The notes beneath the pieces are model-generated. The model worked only from the letters and a program-made list of their open reading frames with translations, was not told where the DNA came from and ran no database searches. Both the position numbers and the translations under genes were made by a program. Of a stretch of DNA of 64,000 nt, positions 8,848 to 17,042 are shown one piece after another; positions within the stretch are counted from its first letter, which is position 1, and each line of letters begins with the position of its first letter. This stretch comes from JAABSX01 sp964480455 (lineage in GTDB: Bacteria; Bacteroidota; Bacteroidia; Cytophagales; Microscillaceae). Where the stretch lies: NCBI GenBank assembly GCA_964480455.1, contig CAYZQI010000004.1, positions 9,608 through 73,607 on the forward strand, given 5' to 3'.

Positions 8848-9013
8848 GCTTCTTTTGCTATTTATTTAGAAAAAATACTCTGCTCAGGTTAAAGTTATGT
8901 CGTGTTTTGTGGCTGTTTTGCATTCAGCTTAGAAAGTGCTAGAAAGTACGCTCAAAAGTAGATGTTTTGCCACAAAAATACTTGTGTAACCTTGGGCAAA
9001 TATATAAAAAATC

Positions 9014-9138
9014 TTTTGGTTGTCTGACAATTTTTGTAGAAATCTGCAGCAGCGGACTGGAAGTCTGCTGGCATTTATGTTCTAAACAATATTTAGCTCA
9101 TCTTATCGCACACAATCACAAAAGTTGTCAAGGAATCA
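9014..9138. repeat. 125-bp dispersed element, copy A
   Basis: This segment matches 36491-36615 at about 115 of 125 positions. Both copies have terminal inverted repeats (GACAATTTTTGT near 9026-9037 and its near-complement at 9118-9129) and an internal hairpin around agcggact...agtctgct. The copy ends 6 bp before the stop codon of the GH97 gene, so it may also serve as that gene's transcript end. There is no coding capacity. It looks like a MITE-type or REP-type element with no transposase of its own. Confidence 0.85.
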
Positions 9139-9144
9139 ATCTTT

Positions 9145-11268
9145 TTAATTCGCTATCAAACTTATTGCACATCCGCCGCCTTTGGCAAGTTTTACATTGA
9201 TGGCATCACTTGCTTTTACTTCTCGCTGCTCAATGGTATATGCAGCGGGGTTCTTTTCCCAATCAGCATCATCAGCATCTCGATAAATGGTAGCTGTATA
9301 GGTTTTATCTTCATCTAAGAAATCAAGCCTAAACGAAACCCCTTGTGTGTCTTTGCCTGTGATACTACCCACAAACCAGTTGGGAGAATCCTTTGCTTTT
9401 CGTGCTATACTTACATACTCGCCTATTCTGGCACTGAGGTAGCGCGTTTCATCCCAATCTACTGCTACCTCTTTGATAAACTGTAGTGCTTTGGGGTGTT
9501 CTTCATAATTTTCGGGGAGGTCTGCCAGCATTTGTAGAGGCGAATAAAAGACTACATACAGTGCTAGCTGATGCGCCAAGGTGGAGCGTACACGGTTATT
9601 GCCTTCTTTCATAAAAAAGTTGCCATTGTCGAGGCGTTCATTTTTAGAGTTTTTGAAAGCCACATCAAATACTCCGGGCGTGAAGTCCATAGGACCTATC
9701 AAGTTGCGCATAAAAGGCAGGGTTACGTTATGCTCGATGGGGTTGCCGCTGCTCCAAGCATTGAACTCTTGCCCACACATTCCTTCGGCACTCATGAGGT
9801 TAGGGTAAGTACGGCATAGCCCTGTGGGGTAAATTGGTTCGTGCACATCAACCATTATCTTTGCATCAGCCATTTTTTTCATTAAAGTATTGTAGTGATT
9901 TACCATCCACTGCCCTTTGTGGAAGTAGCCCTCAGGGATAATTTTGCCCACATAGCCTGTTTTGACTGCCGCAACACCCACTTTATTGTAAAAAGCCAAG
10001 GCACTGTCTATGCGTTCGTTGTAGCGTGCTACGGCGGCAGAGGTTTCGTGATGCCCTATCAGTGCGACACCTTTTTCTTTACCATAGCGTACTACTTCTG
10101 CTATGTCAAAATCATTGTAGGGTGTAGTAAAATCAAAAGCTGTTGCACGTCCTGGCGATGTCCATTCTTCCCAGCCTATGTTCCAGCCTTCTACTAAGAA
10201 AGCAGGAATACCGTGCTTAGCACAGAAATCAATATAGCGTTTGGCATTTTCGGTAGTGGCACCGTGTTTTCCGCTTGCTTTGTCCCAGGTGGCTTTTCCT
10301 ACGTGCATTTCCCACCAAATACCTGCATATTTTACAGGTTTTATCCAATCAGTATTGGCTATTTTATTAGGTTCATTCAGGTTTTCCAAAAGATAATATG
10401 TAGCCAAGAGTTTGGTAGCACTCTCACCTATTTGTATTGTACGCCAAGGCGTTTTGGCAGGGAGCTTGATGCTTGCCTTTGAGCCATCGGGTGCAGCCAC
10501 CAGAGAGGTACTGAGGGTAAGCGTTTGAGGGTCAAGTGTTAAGACATGCCCCGTAAAATCAACCAAGGCTGCTTCGTGAAAGGTAAGATGCACATCATCA
10601 TCAGTACGCAAGGTGAGTGGGAGAGAGGCACTATGAGGTGTAGGGACACGCATCCATGTATCATAGCTATGAAAATTTGCCTTAGAAGAATCTATTTCGG
10701 AGAGTTTGCTTTGGTTATACCAGTATTCATCATTGTCCCAGCAGCCCAAGTTCCAGAATGCTGTATGGTCGGCAGTCATTTTGTATTGCGTAACTTCTTC
10801 CATAATCACCAATGAATCTAGGCCTTGCTGCTCAGGAAATTCATACCTAAAGCCCAGCCCTTCATCAAATACTCTAAAAGTAATATTGAGCAAATGCCCT
10901 GCTTTGTCTTTGAGTTCAATACCCAACTCCTGATAATGGTTGCGTACTTCGGCTTGTTGCCCCCAGACGGGCTGCCAAGTTTCATTTTTAGTTTCTGTAT
11001 TTTTATCTATCACTTCAAAGCCTTCTAAGAGGTCAAAATCTTTGGTTTTGAAGCCTAAGTAAGAAGTATCAATAAGTCTTTTCTCCTTAAAATCAAGTAC
11101 ATAAAAAGGTCTGCCTTGTGGGTCTAGCCCAAAAACAAGTTTAATTTTTTCATCAGGAGAACTTGCAGTAAGTGCTTCTGTCTTTTCTTGCTTTGTACCT
11201 GAGCAAGCTACTAAAAAAGTAAATAAGAAAAAAATAAATAGATTTAAAAGGTGCTTTGAATGTGTCAT
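9145..11268 (-). CDS. Glycoside hydrolase family 97 lipoprotein (alpha-glucosidase type)
   Basis: A full-length GH97 enzyme (707 residues; SusB is about 740). A lipoprotein signal ends at the lipobox LVAC near residue 22. The N-terminal beta-sandwich is followed by a TIM barrel with the family landmarks GIWWEMHVGKATWD, FLVEGWNIGWEEW, HEPIYPTGLCRTYPN, MDFTPG and YSPLQMLADLPENYE, and a C-terminal beta domain. The HE...PTG segment fits the inverting alpha-glucosidase branch (base Glu at this point in SusB), not the retaining alpha-galactosidase branch that uses Asp; this branch call is from memory. It probably cleaves alpha-glucans or alpha-glucosides in the periplasm. No SusC/SusD partners lie nearby, so it stands alone outside a typical polysaccharide locus. 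Confidence 0.92.
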   Translation of the reverse strand: MTHSKHLLNLFIFFLFTFLVACSGTKQEKTEALTASSPDEKIKLVFGLDPQGRPFYVLDFKEKRLIDTSYLGFKTKDFDLLEGFEVIDKNTETKNETWQPVWGQQAEVRNHYQELGIELKDKAGHLLNITFRVFDEGLGFRYEFPEQQGLDSLVIMEEVTQYKMTADHTAFWNLGCWDNDEYWYNQSKLSEIDSSKANFHSYDTWMRVPTPHSASLPLTLRTDDDVHLTFHEAALVDFTGHVLTLDPQTLTLSTSLVAAPDGSKASIKLPAKTPWRTIQIGESATKLLATYYLLENLNEPNKIANTDWIKPVKYAGIWWEMHVGKATWDKASGKHGATTENAKRYIDFCAKHGIPAFLVEGWNIGWEEWTSPGRATAFDFTTPYNDFDIAEVVRYGKEKGVALIGHHETSAAVARYNERIDSALAFYNKVGVAAVKTGYVGKIIPEGYFHKGQWMVNHYNTLMKKMADAKIMVDVHEPIYPTGLCRTYPNLMSAEGMCGQEFNAWSSGNPIEHNVTLPFMRNLIGPMDFTPGVFDVAFKNSKNERLDNGNFFMKEGNNRVRSTLAHQLALYVVFYSPLQMLADLPENYEEHPKALQFIKEVAVDWDETRYLSARIGEYVSIARKAKDSPNWFVGSITGKDTQGVSFRLDFLDEDKTYTATIYRDADDADWEKNPAAYTIEQREVKASDAINVKLAKGGGCAISLIAN

Positions 11269-11329
11269 AAATAATGTGTTTTTAGTTTAGTATAAGATAA
11301 TTCTTCTGCTATTGCATTTTTTGATGCAC

Positions 11330-11361
11330 CAAAGATAAAAATAAAAAATACAATAGACTAA
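11330..11361 (-). promoter_or_regulatory. Possible Bacteroidota promoter for the GH97 gene
   Basis: On the minus strand TATCTTTG (11337-11330) fits the -7 box TAnnTTTG exactly, and TTAG (11361-11358), 20 bp upstream, is a 3/4 match to the -33 box TTTG. It would start transcription about 55 bp before the GH97 ATG. Confidence 0.4.
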
Positions 11362-11492
11362 GGGTAAAATGCAATTAGATAAGGTAATTTATCCTGAGAT
11401 TTGTATAACTTAGGTGCTGGTCCGTGGTTTGTGCCTCTTCTAGTGCCGCCTCGGCAACCAATAAGGTAGCTTTGAAACAAGACAAGCACTCC

Positions 11493-11711
11493 CTACATGC
11501 TACTTGCTAATCGGTGTTTTAGAAATGGCTGTTGAGAAGTTTGTAAAGGATTGAGTGTTTGTTTACAGCCATTTCGACACCGACTACTCGAGTCCAAAAA
11601 GTTTCTCAATTTATCATAAAAAAGCCATTGATAAAAAATACCAATGGCTATTAAGATGACCGCAATGCAAAAGAATGGTGTTAGTTTGTTCTTTTGGTAA
11701 TCAGACTGCAA
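11493..11711 (-). CDS. Uncertain small membrane ORF, possibly a truncated gene
   Basis: A 72-codon frame with a plausible start (MQSDYQKNKLTPFF) and one clear membrane helix (about residues 12-31). The last half (from about residue 43) is encoded by a long inverted repeat (11512-11582) and looks non-protein-like. One reading is an intact small membrane protein; another is the 5' remnant of a larger membrane protein cut by a repeat insertion. No family recognised. The rest of the 11269-11745 interval shows no other gene. Confidence 0.25.
   Translation of the reverse strand: MQSDYQKNKLTPFFCIAVILIAIGIFYQWLFYDKLRNFLDSSSRCRNGCKQTLNPLQTSQQPFLKHRLASSM
11512..11582. repeat. Imperfect inverted repeat in the GH97/redoxin interval
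   Basis: GAAATGGCTGT (11522-11532) pairs perfectly with ACAGCCATTTC (11565-11575). The match extends outward through CGGTGT (11512-11517) and ACACCG (11577-11582) with a short bulge. The spacer is 32 bp. It sits inside the doubtful small ORF. Confidence 0.7.
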
Positions 11712-11745
11712 ACTTAGACTGATTAATCACATTTTTAGAAAGGGC

Positions 11746-12390
11746 TTATTTTTTTTCGCTTTTTTCTTTCCATTTGATAGTACAACCGATGGCTTTGGTA
11801 GCCTCAACGGGTACTTTTTTACCATTGAGCAAGGCATCAACGGCATTTGCTGTATAACTTTCAGTAACTGCGTTTTCATCTCTAACGCTATTATCTAGTG
11901 CCCCTGTATATCTTACAATGAGTTTTTCTACGCCATTTACTTTTTCTTTATGAAGCACAAATACATCTGGGGTCTTGGTCGCACCATATTTTTTGGCTAC
12001 TGCTTGGGTTTCATCTACAAGGTAAGGGAAAGTAAATCCTTTTTCTTTGGCACGTTCCTGCATTTTGTCAAAAGCATCATCAGGATAAGCGTTGGTGTCA
12101 TTAGAATTAATAGTAATCACAGGATAGCCGAGCGGCTTGTATTTCTTGTCTAAGGCTATGATGCGGTCTTCACTAGCCACTACAAAAGGGCAATGATTAC
12201 AGCTAAAAATCACAATAAAGCCTTTTGCATCTTTATAATCTGCCATAGACACCATACGCCCGTCTATGTTTTTGAGTTTGAAATCAGTGGCGGTATCGCC
12301 CACTTTGTAGCCTTCAGTGCGGTAAGTATAGCTTACTAGCAAGAGCGCGCTCAATAGAGCAGCAACAGAGAATGTGAGTGTTTTTTTCAT
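11746..12390 (-). CDS. Exported thioredoxin-family protein (AhpC/TSA-like redoxin)
   Basis: Signal peptide (about 1-22), then a redoxin fold: GDTATDFKLKNIDGR, active-site FSCNHCPF with C64 and C67, and the cis-proline loop ATKTPDVFVL. This CNHCPF group is a common periplasmic thioredoxin family in Bacteroidota, with 180-215 residues as usual. Likely role is thiol-disulfide or peroxide chemistry in the periplasm; the partner is unknown. It is followed by a second thioredoxin-like gene, transcribed in the same direction and lying upstream of it at 12445-12921, so the two may form a small redox operon with a 54-bp gap. Confidence 0.88.
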   Translation of the reverse strand: MKKTLTFSVAALLSALLLVSYTYRTEGYKVGDTATDFKLKNIDGRMVSMADYKDAKGFIVIFSCNHCPFVVASEDRIIALDKKYKPLGYPVITINSNDTNAYPDDAFDKMQERAKEKGFTFPYLVDETQAVAKKYGATKTPDVFVLHKEKVNGVEKLIVRYTGALDNSVRDENAVTESYTANAVDALLNGKKVPVEATKAIGCTIKWKEKSEKK

Positions 12391-12444
12391 TATTGTATAA
12401 ATTTTAAAGTGAGTGGATATGATATAAAAGTTATGGTTAAGGGT

Positions 12445-12921
12445 TTATTCAGAGGCTTTTCTTATCATCTCGAGGAGATCTTCTTTGTTCAACTCCCCCG
12501 AGTGAAATGCTTCCTTGTTGAGTAGCGTGTTTCTGACAAGTGTAATAGGTATTTCTCCGCCCCAATCTTCATTAATTTTTGGAATCCAGTAGTTAGCATC
12601 TTTTTCATTCAAGAACCAAACAGTAGCTTGCATCTGATTTTTGCTGATATGTGCCAGTACTTTTTTTTCTGTGTCTTCAACGGCTAGAAGAATTATTTTT
12701 GTCTTTTCATTTCCTTTGAGTGATTGATTTACCTCCTCAAAATAAGGCAATTCTTTTACACAAGGCGCACACCAAGTAGCCCAAAGATTGAGAACTCTGG
12801 TGGTATCATCTTGTTTTTGCATCTCGCTGATTACCTCATCTATATTTACTAAACGAAGCTCTTGCGAAAATACCCAGCCCCAAAGACAAACAAAAATTAA
12901 TAACAACCCTATTTTTTTCAT
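12445..12921 (-). CDS. TlpA-like exported thioredoxin
   Basis: 158 residues: signal peptide to about residue 19 (VFSQ), then a thioredoxin fold with WATWCAPC (C51, C54) and the cis-proline motif EIPITLV. The family (TlpA/ResA-like) reduces disulfides in the periplasm, often for cytochrome maturation. It sits directly upstream of the CNHCPF redoxin on the same strand. The 293 bp to the divergent SiaB-like gene at 13215 form the shared promoter region; I found no clear promoter boxes there. Confidence 0.87.
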   Translation of the reverse strand: MKKIGLLLIFVCLWGWVFSQELRLVNIDEVISEMQKQDDTTRVLNLWATWCAPCVKELPYFEEVNQSLKGNEKTKIILLAVEDTEKKVLAHISKNQMQATVWFLNEKDANYWIPKINEDWGGEIPITLVRNTLLNKEAFHSGELNKEDLLEMIRKASE

Positions 12922-13214
12922 AATTCTAATTTTATAATGAGTTCATACACAGTATCATCTTTTAACCTCATATAATCTGGAATGATTGTCACTTAACGCG
13001 AATTTAACAAAAGTTTTCATAAATGCTACTGGGTTGAACTGGTAGATGAAGTACATTTTTGAGCGAGCTTATTTGTTGTTCTATTTCAACGTATGTAATT
13101 AGAAACCTACATTGATTATTTTTTTAAGAAAAAATTTGCTGTTTTTCAGAAACAGAATACAAAAGTTACGTAAACGACTAAGTAAATAATTTATTATCAA
13201 TCAATTGAGAAAAC

Positions 13215-13757
13215 ATGGAGCAGGAGTTCAGCCTTTTTGATTATTACACCCTCACAAACAATAAAAATATTCTTATCTCTTACAAAGGCCCTGTTACAGA
13301 TGCGCTCATGGCTGAGATAGTCAAAGACATCAAACAAAAACTGAGTAACAATCCACAAGCAGGCAAAAAACTCTTTGCAATCTTTATTGAATTATCACAA
13401 AACATCTTGTTTTATTCTGCCGAAGTAGTCAGGTTTGGTACACGCGAAGACCGCGTAGGCACTATCTTGATTACCGAAGAACCTACTGTTTACAAGCTCT
13501 CTTGTGGCAATTTGGTAGAAAACGATTATATAGATGAACTGGTAGAAAACTGCCATAAAATCAATCAAATGGACAAAGATGCCCTACGTAACTACAAGCG
13601 CGAACAGCGAAGCCTACCAAGAGGCGTAAGGAGCAAAGGAGCAGGCATAGGGCTGATTCAGGCTGCACTCACCTCAGGCAACCCACTGAGCATAGAATCT
13701 ATGCCTGTAGATAATAAATTTACTTTTTTTTCGCTTTCAGTTACTATCCCTAAGTAG
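13215..13757 (+). CDS. SiaB-like (DUF6272) histidine-kinase-fold protein
   Basis: 180 residues with a GHKL-type ATP-binding fold only. The N-box is FIELSQNILFYS (E59, N63) and the G-box is KGAGIGLIQ (141-149). No phosphoacceptor His domain and no membrane segment are present. This matches the SiaB family, in which a stand-alone kinase of this fold phosphorylates an STAS protein (SiaC) to control cyclic-di-GMP signalling in Pseudomonas; Bacteroidota homologues often sit near SpoIIE-type phosphatases. No SiaC or SpoIIE gene is visible beside it. The gene converges on the next one with a 4-bp gap and no terminator between them. Confidence 0.8.
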   Translation: MEQEFSLFDYYTLTNNKNILISYKGPVTDALMAEIVKDIKQKLSNNPQAGKKLFAIFIELSQNILFYSAEVVRFGTREDRVGTILITEEPTVYKLSCGNLVENDYIDELVENCHKINQMDKDALRNYKREQRSLPRGVRSKGAGIGLIQAALTSGNPLSIESMPVDNKFTFFSLSVTIPK

Positions 13758-13761
13758 CTAC

Positions 13762-14220
13762 CTATTTTACTTCTTCGGCTGTGAGCAATAAGAAAAAAAG
13801 CCTTTCTTTGTCGTATTGGTTAAGGCGCAGCTTGCCTTTTAGGGTGATAGGGCGTGAGCTAAATGCAATAGGCTTGGCAGCCGTAACCTCAATGATTGAC
13901 TCTGGACCAGCACCTCCGCAAAAGAAACATACACTTGTAGGGTAATAAGAAAGCATAAAAAATTCGTGCTTGGGGGCTTCTTCTAGCGGATACATATATC
14001 CTTTGATGGTAATGATTTTGCCATCAAGTGCCTTTGCCTCTGGGGTAAATTGTGGTACATAAGCATTATTTTTCATCGTGGACTTTACCTTCAGCAAAAT
14101 CCGCCATATTTCATCATTGTATTGCGCTTCATCGCCAACTATTTGCAAGGGTGATGCCTCAAAATTTGGGCTAAAGCTCAGAAGATGATAAGAAAGCAAT
14201 AGACTTGTAAGCCACATCAT
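13762..14220 (-). CDS. Small exported protein, DUF3299-like
   Basis: 152 residues with an N-terminal hydrophobic signal (about 1-18). The central part reads ALDGKIITIKGYMYPLEE, then FFMLSYYPTSVCFFCGGAGPES, then a conserved-looking strand ITLKGKLRLN. This is the pattern of DUF3299-type proteins: an OB-like fold with a Cys pair (CFFC) and a following Gly-Pro-Glu. Function is unknown; a metal or lipid-envelope role has been guessed for the family. It converges on the SiaB-like gene with only 4 bp between stop codons, so the two transcripts should overlap. Confidence 0.65.
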   Translation of the reverse strand: MMWLTSLLLSYHLLSFSPNFEASPLQIVGDEAQYNDEIWRILLKVKSTMKNNAYVPQFTPEAKALDGKIITIKGYMYPLEEAPKHEFFMLSYYPTSVCFFCGGAGPESIIEVTAAKPIAFSSRPITLKGKLRLNQYDKERLFFLLLTAEEVK

Positions 14221-14457
14221 AAGTTATTCATTAAATTATAGATTGTTGTAGTCATAACGTGAGGTCAGATTTTTTGTGTGCATAAAATTACTAAATGAGC
14301 GGCAGTTTTGAAAATAAGCACAAACAAGCATCAATGCGTTTCAAGAAGAAATGCTAGGTAAAATTTATCAAATAGAGTGTTTAGCTATTAAATATAAATA
14401 TATTTACATGTATTTGTAATACTAAAATAAGTATAAATTAATATAAATTTATTTATA

Positions 14458-14500
14458 TTTTTTGAAATTTTTTTGAAATTTTTTTGAAATTTTTTTGAAA
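14458..14500. repeat. Four 11-bp units of phased T-tract DNA upstream of a lipoprotein gene
   Basis: The unit TTTTTTTGAAA is repeated four times with an 11-bp period (the first copy has six Ts). T-tracts spaced by about one helical turn cause strong intrinsic DNA bending. The array ends 48 bp before the ATG at 14548, close to where a promoter should lie. Such tracts can also vary in copy number by slippage. The rest of the 14221-14547 interval is very AT-rich without a gene. Confidence 0.9.
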
Positions 14501-14547
14501 TTAAAGGACTTAGTAATTGTTTTGAGTAGCCAAAATAAATAATCATT

Positions 14548-15966
14548 ATGAACTTCAACAATTATTACAAGTTACTTATCGCTTTTTTAAGCTTGATAGG
14601 TTTGGCAGTATTCGTTGCATCTTGCCAGCAACAAAATGATGTTCTTCCTGAACAAATTGCTTCTGAACCGAGTTCGGATGCAAAAATAGAAGATGTGGAA
14701 CAAAAGCTCAAACACATTGCTTTGATTATGACGGAGGTGAGTAAGACTCCAGGTGTCAAAGAACTCATTGAAAACGGAGTAGCTACAGGCTATTACCGTG
14801 ATGAACGCATTTTACTTCAAGATTTATGGAATCCTGAGGAAAGCCAAGCTTTAAAAAACTACGCAAAATCTCTTTCAAAAACTGCTGTTTTTAAAGAAAC
14901 ATTCCAAAATGTTTACCGAAGTAAAAAGTATCTACAATCAGAAAGTTTTACTAATCTGCAAGAAAAATCTACAGATGATTTAGAGGCATACTTACTTGCC
15001 AACCCAGTATCTATTTACTATCCATATTCTGATGTTAGTAATCGACAAAATAAATCGAGTGCTGATCGAGAAGTAACATTTAGTTTCAATACCGTTGAAG
15101 AACAGGACAGTAACATAGGCTATCGTGTGGGCAACGATGGAGAGATTAGCGAAGTAACTATTGATGATGCTTATGCACGCGACAATGTTACTTTCATAAT
15201 TACTCAGGAGGGATTTGAAGATGGAAATGGTGGTCCAGGGTTCGATGGAGATATTATTGATCCAGGATATGGTGGAGGTAACGGCGGTGGGACTGGTGGT
15301 GGAACAAGCACACCTTCTATACCAACTTCTCTATACCCATCACCAAATCAACCTCAGCCTGATATTTTAGACCTCACCAAAGATGACGAACCAGATCTGC
15401 CACCCAACCCCAAGGTACACATTGTTAAAATTGCAGAAGTTCAACTAACACAGCAATTAGACCCACTATTTGGATTGAAAAATAGTGGAGGTTCAGAGGT
15501 AAGGCTAGTTAGAGCGGAGGCGTTTCTATCAAATGTTAATAATAATCCAACAGCAAATGCTGGTGATTTGATTAAAGATTTATTTTTTACAAGGGCAGCA
15601 ATTGGTGAACAAAGATGGGTTGCAGCAAATCTTGATATGGATACGGACTGGAAACTAAGTGAACAACAACATTTTTTTGGGATTTATGAGGAAGATAATG
15701 GTCAAGACGAAATAACACTCAGCGGTAAAGTCAAATTTACTTTATTTGACTCTTTAGGTGTTGAATTAAGTGCAACATATACTAAAAAGTTTGGATCGAA
15801 AAACACACGACTTTTCAATTTAGATGTTGATAGAACTTTCTACTTTATAAATGGTTTCAACAATGCAAATCCAGCTGTATTCAATGAAACAAGAAACGGT
15901 TGGGGTGTTTACAGTGATAAATCTTACTTTAAATTCACGATGCCATATTTTGTACAAACTCAATAG
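14548..15966 (+). CDS. Hypothetical lipoprotein with a Gly-rich hinge
   Basis: 472 residues. The lipoprotein signal ends at VASC (about residue 26). An N-terminal alpha-helical part (about 40-140) is followed by a segment with acidic and polar strands, a glycine-rich hinge (about 226-255, GGGNGGGTGGGTS-like), a Pro-rich stretch, and a C-terminal beta domain (about 290-472; FALFDSLGVELSATYTKKFG-type strands). I do not recognise a family. The Gly/Pro linker suggests a domain displayed away from the membrane. A strong terminator follows 12 bp after the stop. The next gene, an exported barrel-like protein, may be functionally linked. Confidence 0.8.
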   Translation: MNFNNYYKLLIAFLSLIGLAVFVASCQQQNDVLPEQIASEPSSDAKIEDVEQKLKHIALIMTEVSKTPGVKELIENGVATGYYRDERILLQDLWNPEESQALKNYAKSLSKTAVFKETFQNVYRSKKYLQSESFTNLQEKSTDDLEAYLLANPVSIYYPYSDVSNRQNKSSADREVTFSFNTVEEQDSNIGYRVGNDGEISEVTIDDAYARDNVTFIITQEGFEDGNGGPGFDGDIIDPGYGGGNGGGTGGGTSTPSIPTSLYPSPNQPQPDILDLTKDDEPDLPPNPKVHIVKIAEVQLTQQLDPLFGLKNSGGSEVRLVRAEAFLSNVNNNPTANAGDLIKDLFFTRAAIGEQRWVAANLDMDTDWKLSEQQHFFGIYEEDNGQDEITLSGKVKFTLFDSLGVELSATYTKKFGSKNTRLFNLDVDRTFYFINGFNNANPAVFNETRNGWGVYSDKSYFKFTMPYFVQTQ

Positions 15967-15977
15967 CAAGGTTACCA

Positions 15978-16010
15978 AGAAAAAGCCTACAATGGGCTTT
16001 TTCTTTTTTC
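15978..16010 (+). terminator. Intrinsic terminator after the lipoprotein gene
   Basis: AGAAAAAGCC (15978-15987) and GGCTTTTTCT (15995-16004) form a perfect 10-bp stem with a 7-nt loop, followed by a T-run. The A/T arms make it usable on both strands. It lies only 21 bp before the next ATG, so some readthrough into that gene is possible. Confidence 0.85.
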
Positions 16011-16030
16011 TTAATAAAGTTATTCCAAAG

Positions 16031-16819
16031 ATGAAAAAATTATTGAAACCTTTCTTAGTTATGTGCCTGCTCGCAAATATCTGCCAAGCACAAACCATTA
16101 CAATAAGTCCTATATTGGGATATGGTCATTTCAAATCAGACATACAAACTGTTGTGGGTAATAAATTCTTCATTTATAGTGGTGGATACATTGATGAAAG
16201 TAATCATATTGGGCTTACTGGGCGGTTTTATTTTAAAAAGAACCGTTTTTATATACAACCCTCATTTACCTATGGAGACGAAGCAAGTGGACATAGCTAC
16301 AATATAGATAACCTAGACCCTCAGCAAAATATTTTTTATGATGATAATGGAGAAATAATACTTTGGAAACCTGAGTACCGATATTCAAGTCACTTAATTC
16401 CAAACAGAGTTTATAAAACTTCTTTTGCTCTGGGAGGGATTATTTGGAAACCTAGCCGTTTCTTCACGTTGAGAGGCTTTGCTGGTTTTGCACTAGATTA
16501 CCGTACAAGTAAAAACAGAGTGCAGGATATTGAATTTGCAAGAAGAAGCATTAACCTTACACCCGAGGGCTTTTCCGTATTTCCTGTTGATGAACTACGA
16601 TTAGCAATTCTTGGTGCGGAGAACAGTTGGATACTCAATGGACACATTGGTTTAGGAATTGACATAGGTAAATTCTGGTTAGACGTGGCAATGCACAGAA
16701 GTTTGACAAGGCTGAGTGAAGACCTAGTTTATTATGACCAACTTTATGATTATAAACTCCATACGCAACAATTACTCTTCACACTAGGCTGGAATATTAC
16801 GCTTAAAAAAGGAAATTAA
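16031..16819 (+). CDS. Exported outer-membrane beta-barrel-like protein
   Basis: 262 residues from the ATG at 16031. The open frame extends to 15851, but the upstream part overlaps the previous gene and terminator, and 16031 gives a proper signal peptide (MKKLLKPFLVMCLLANICQAQ). The mature part is a run of alternating strands (GLTGRFYFKKNRFYIQPSFTYG, TSFALGGIIWKPSRFFTLRGFAGF, FTLGWNITLKKGN) with an aromatic last strand, typical of small Bacteroidota outer-membrane barrels. No specific family recognised. It is probably co-expressed at a lower level with the lipoprotein gene upstream. Confidence 0.75.
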   Translation: MKKLLKPFLVMCLLANICQAQTITISPILGYGHFKSDIQTVVGNKFFIYSGGYIDESNHIGLTGRFYFKKNRFYIQPSFTYGDEASGHSYNIDNLDPQQNIFYDDNGEIILWKPEYRYSSHLIPNRVYKTSFALGGIIWKPSRFFTLRGFAGFALDYRTSKNRVQDIEFARRSINLTPEGFSVFPVDELRLAILGAENSWILNGHIGLGIDIGKFWLDVAMHRSLTRLSEDLVYYDQLYDYKLHTQQLLFTLGWNITLKKGN

Positions 16820-17042
16820 ATTAAATGAGCAATCATAACCCAATGAATTAAGCCTCAATCTTTTACTCAGTAAGGGAGAAATACTTACAAACTATCCAAG
16901 AGATTAACCATCTGCTACTAGGTGTTTATTTCTCCTTTTCTGAAAATCCTCACAGCAATTCGTATCTTTTACTTTGGTGTTGGCGTTAAATTTGCAGTTT
17001 TTTAAAAAAACACTAACACCAAGATTTTCAAAATATACTTCC

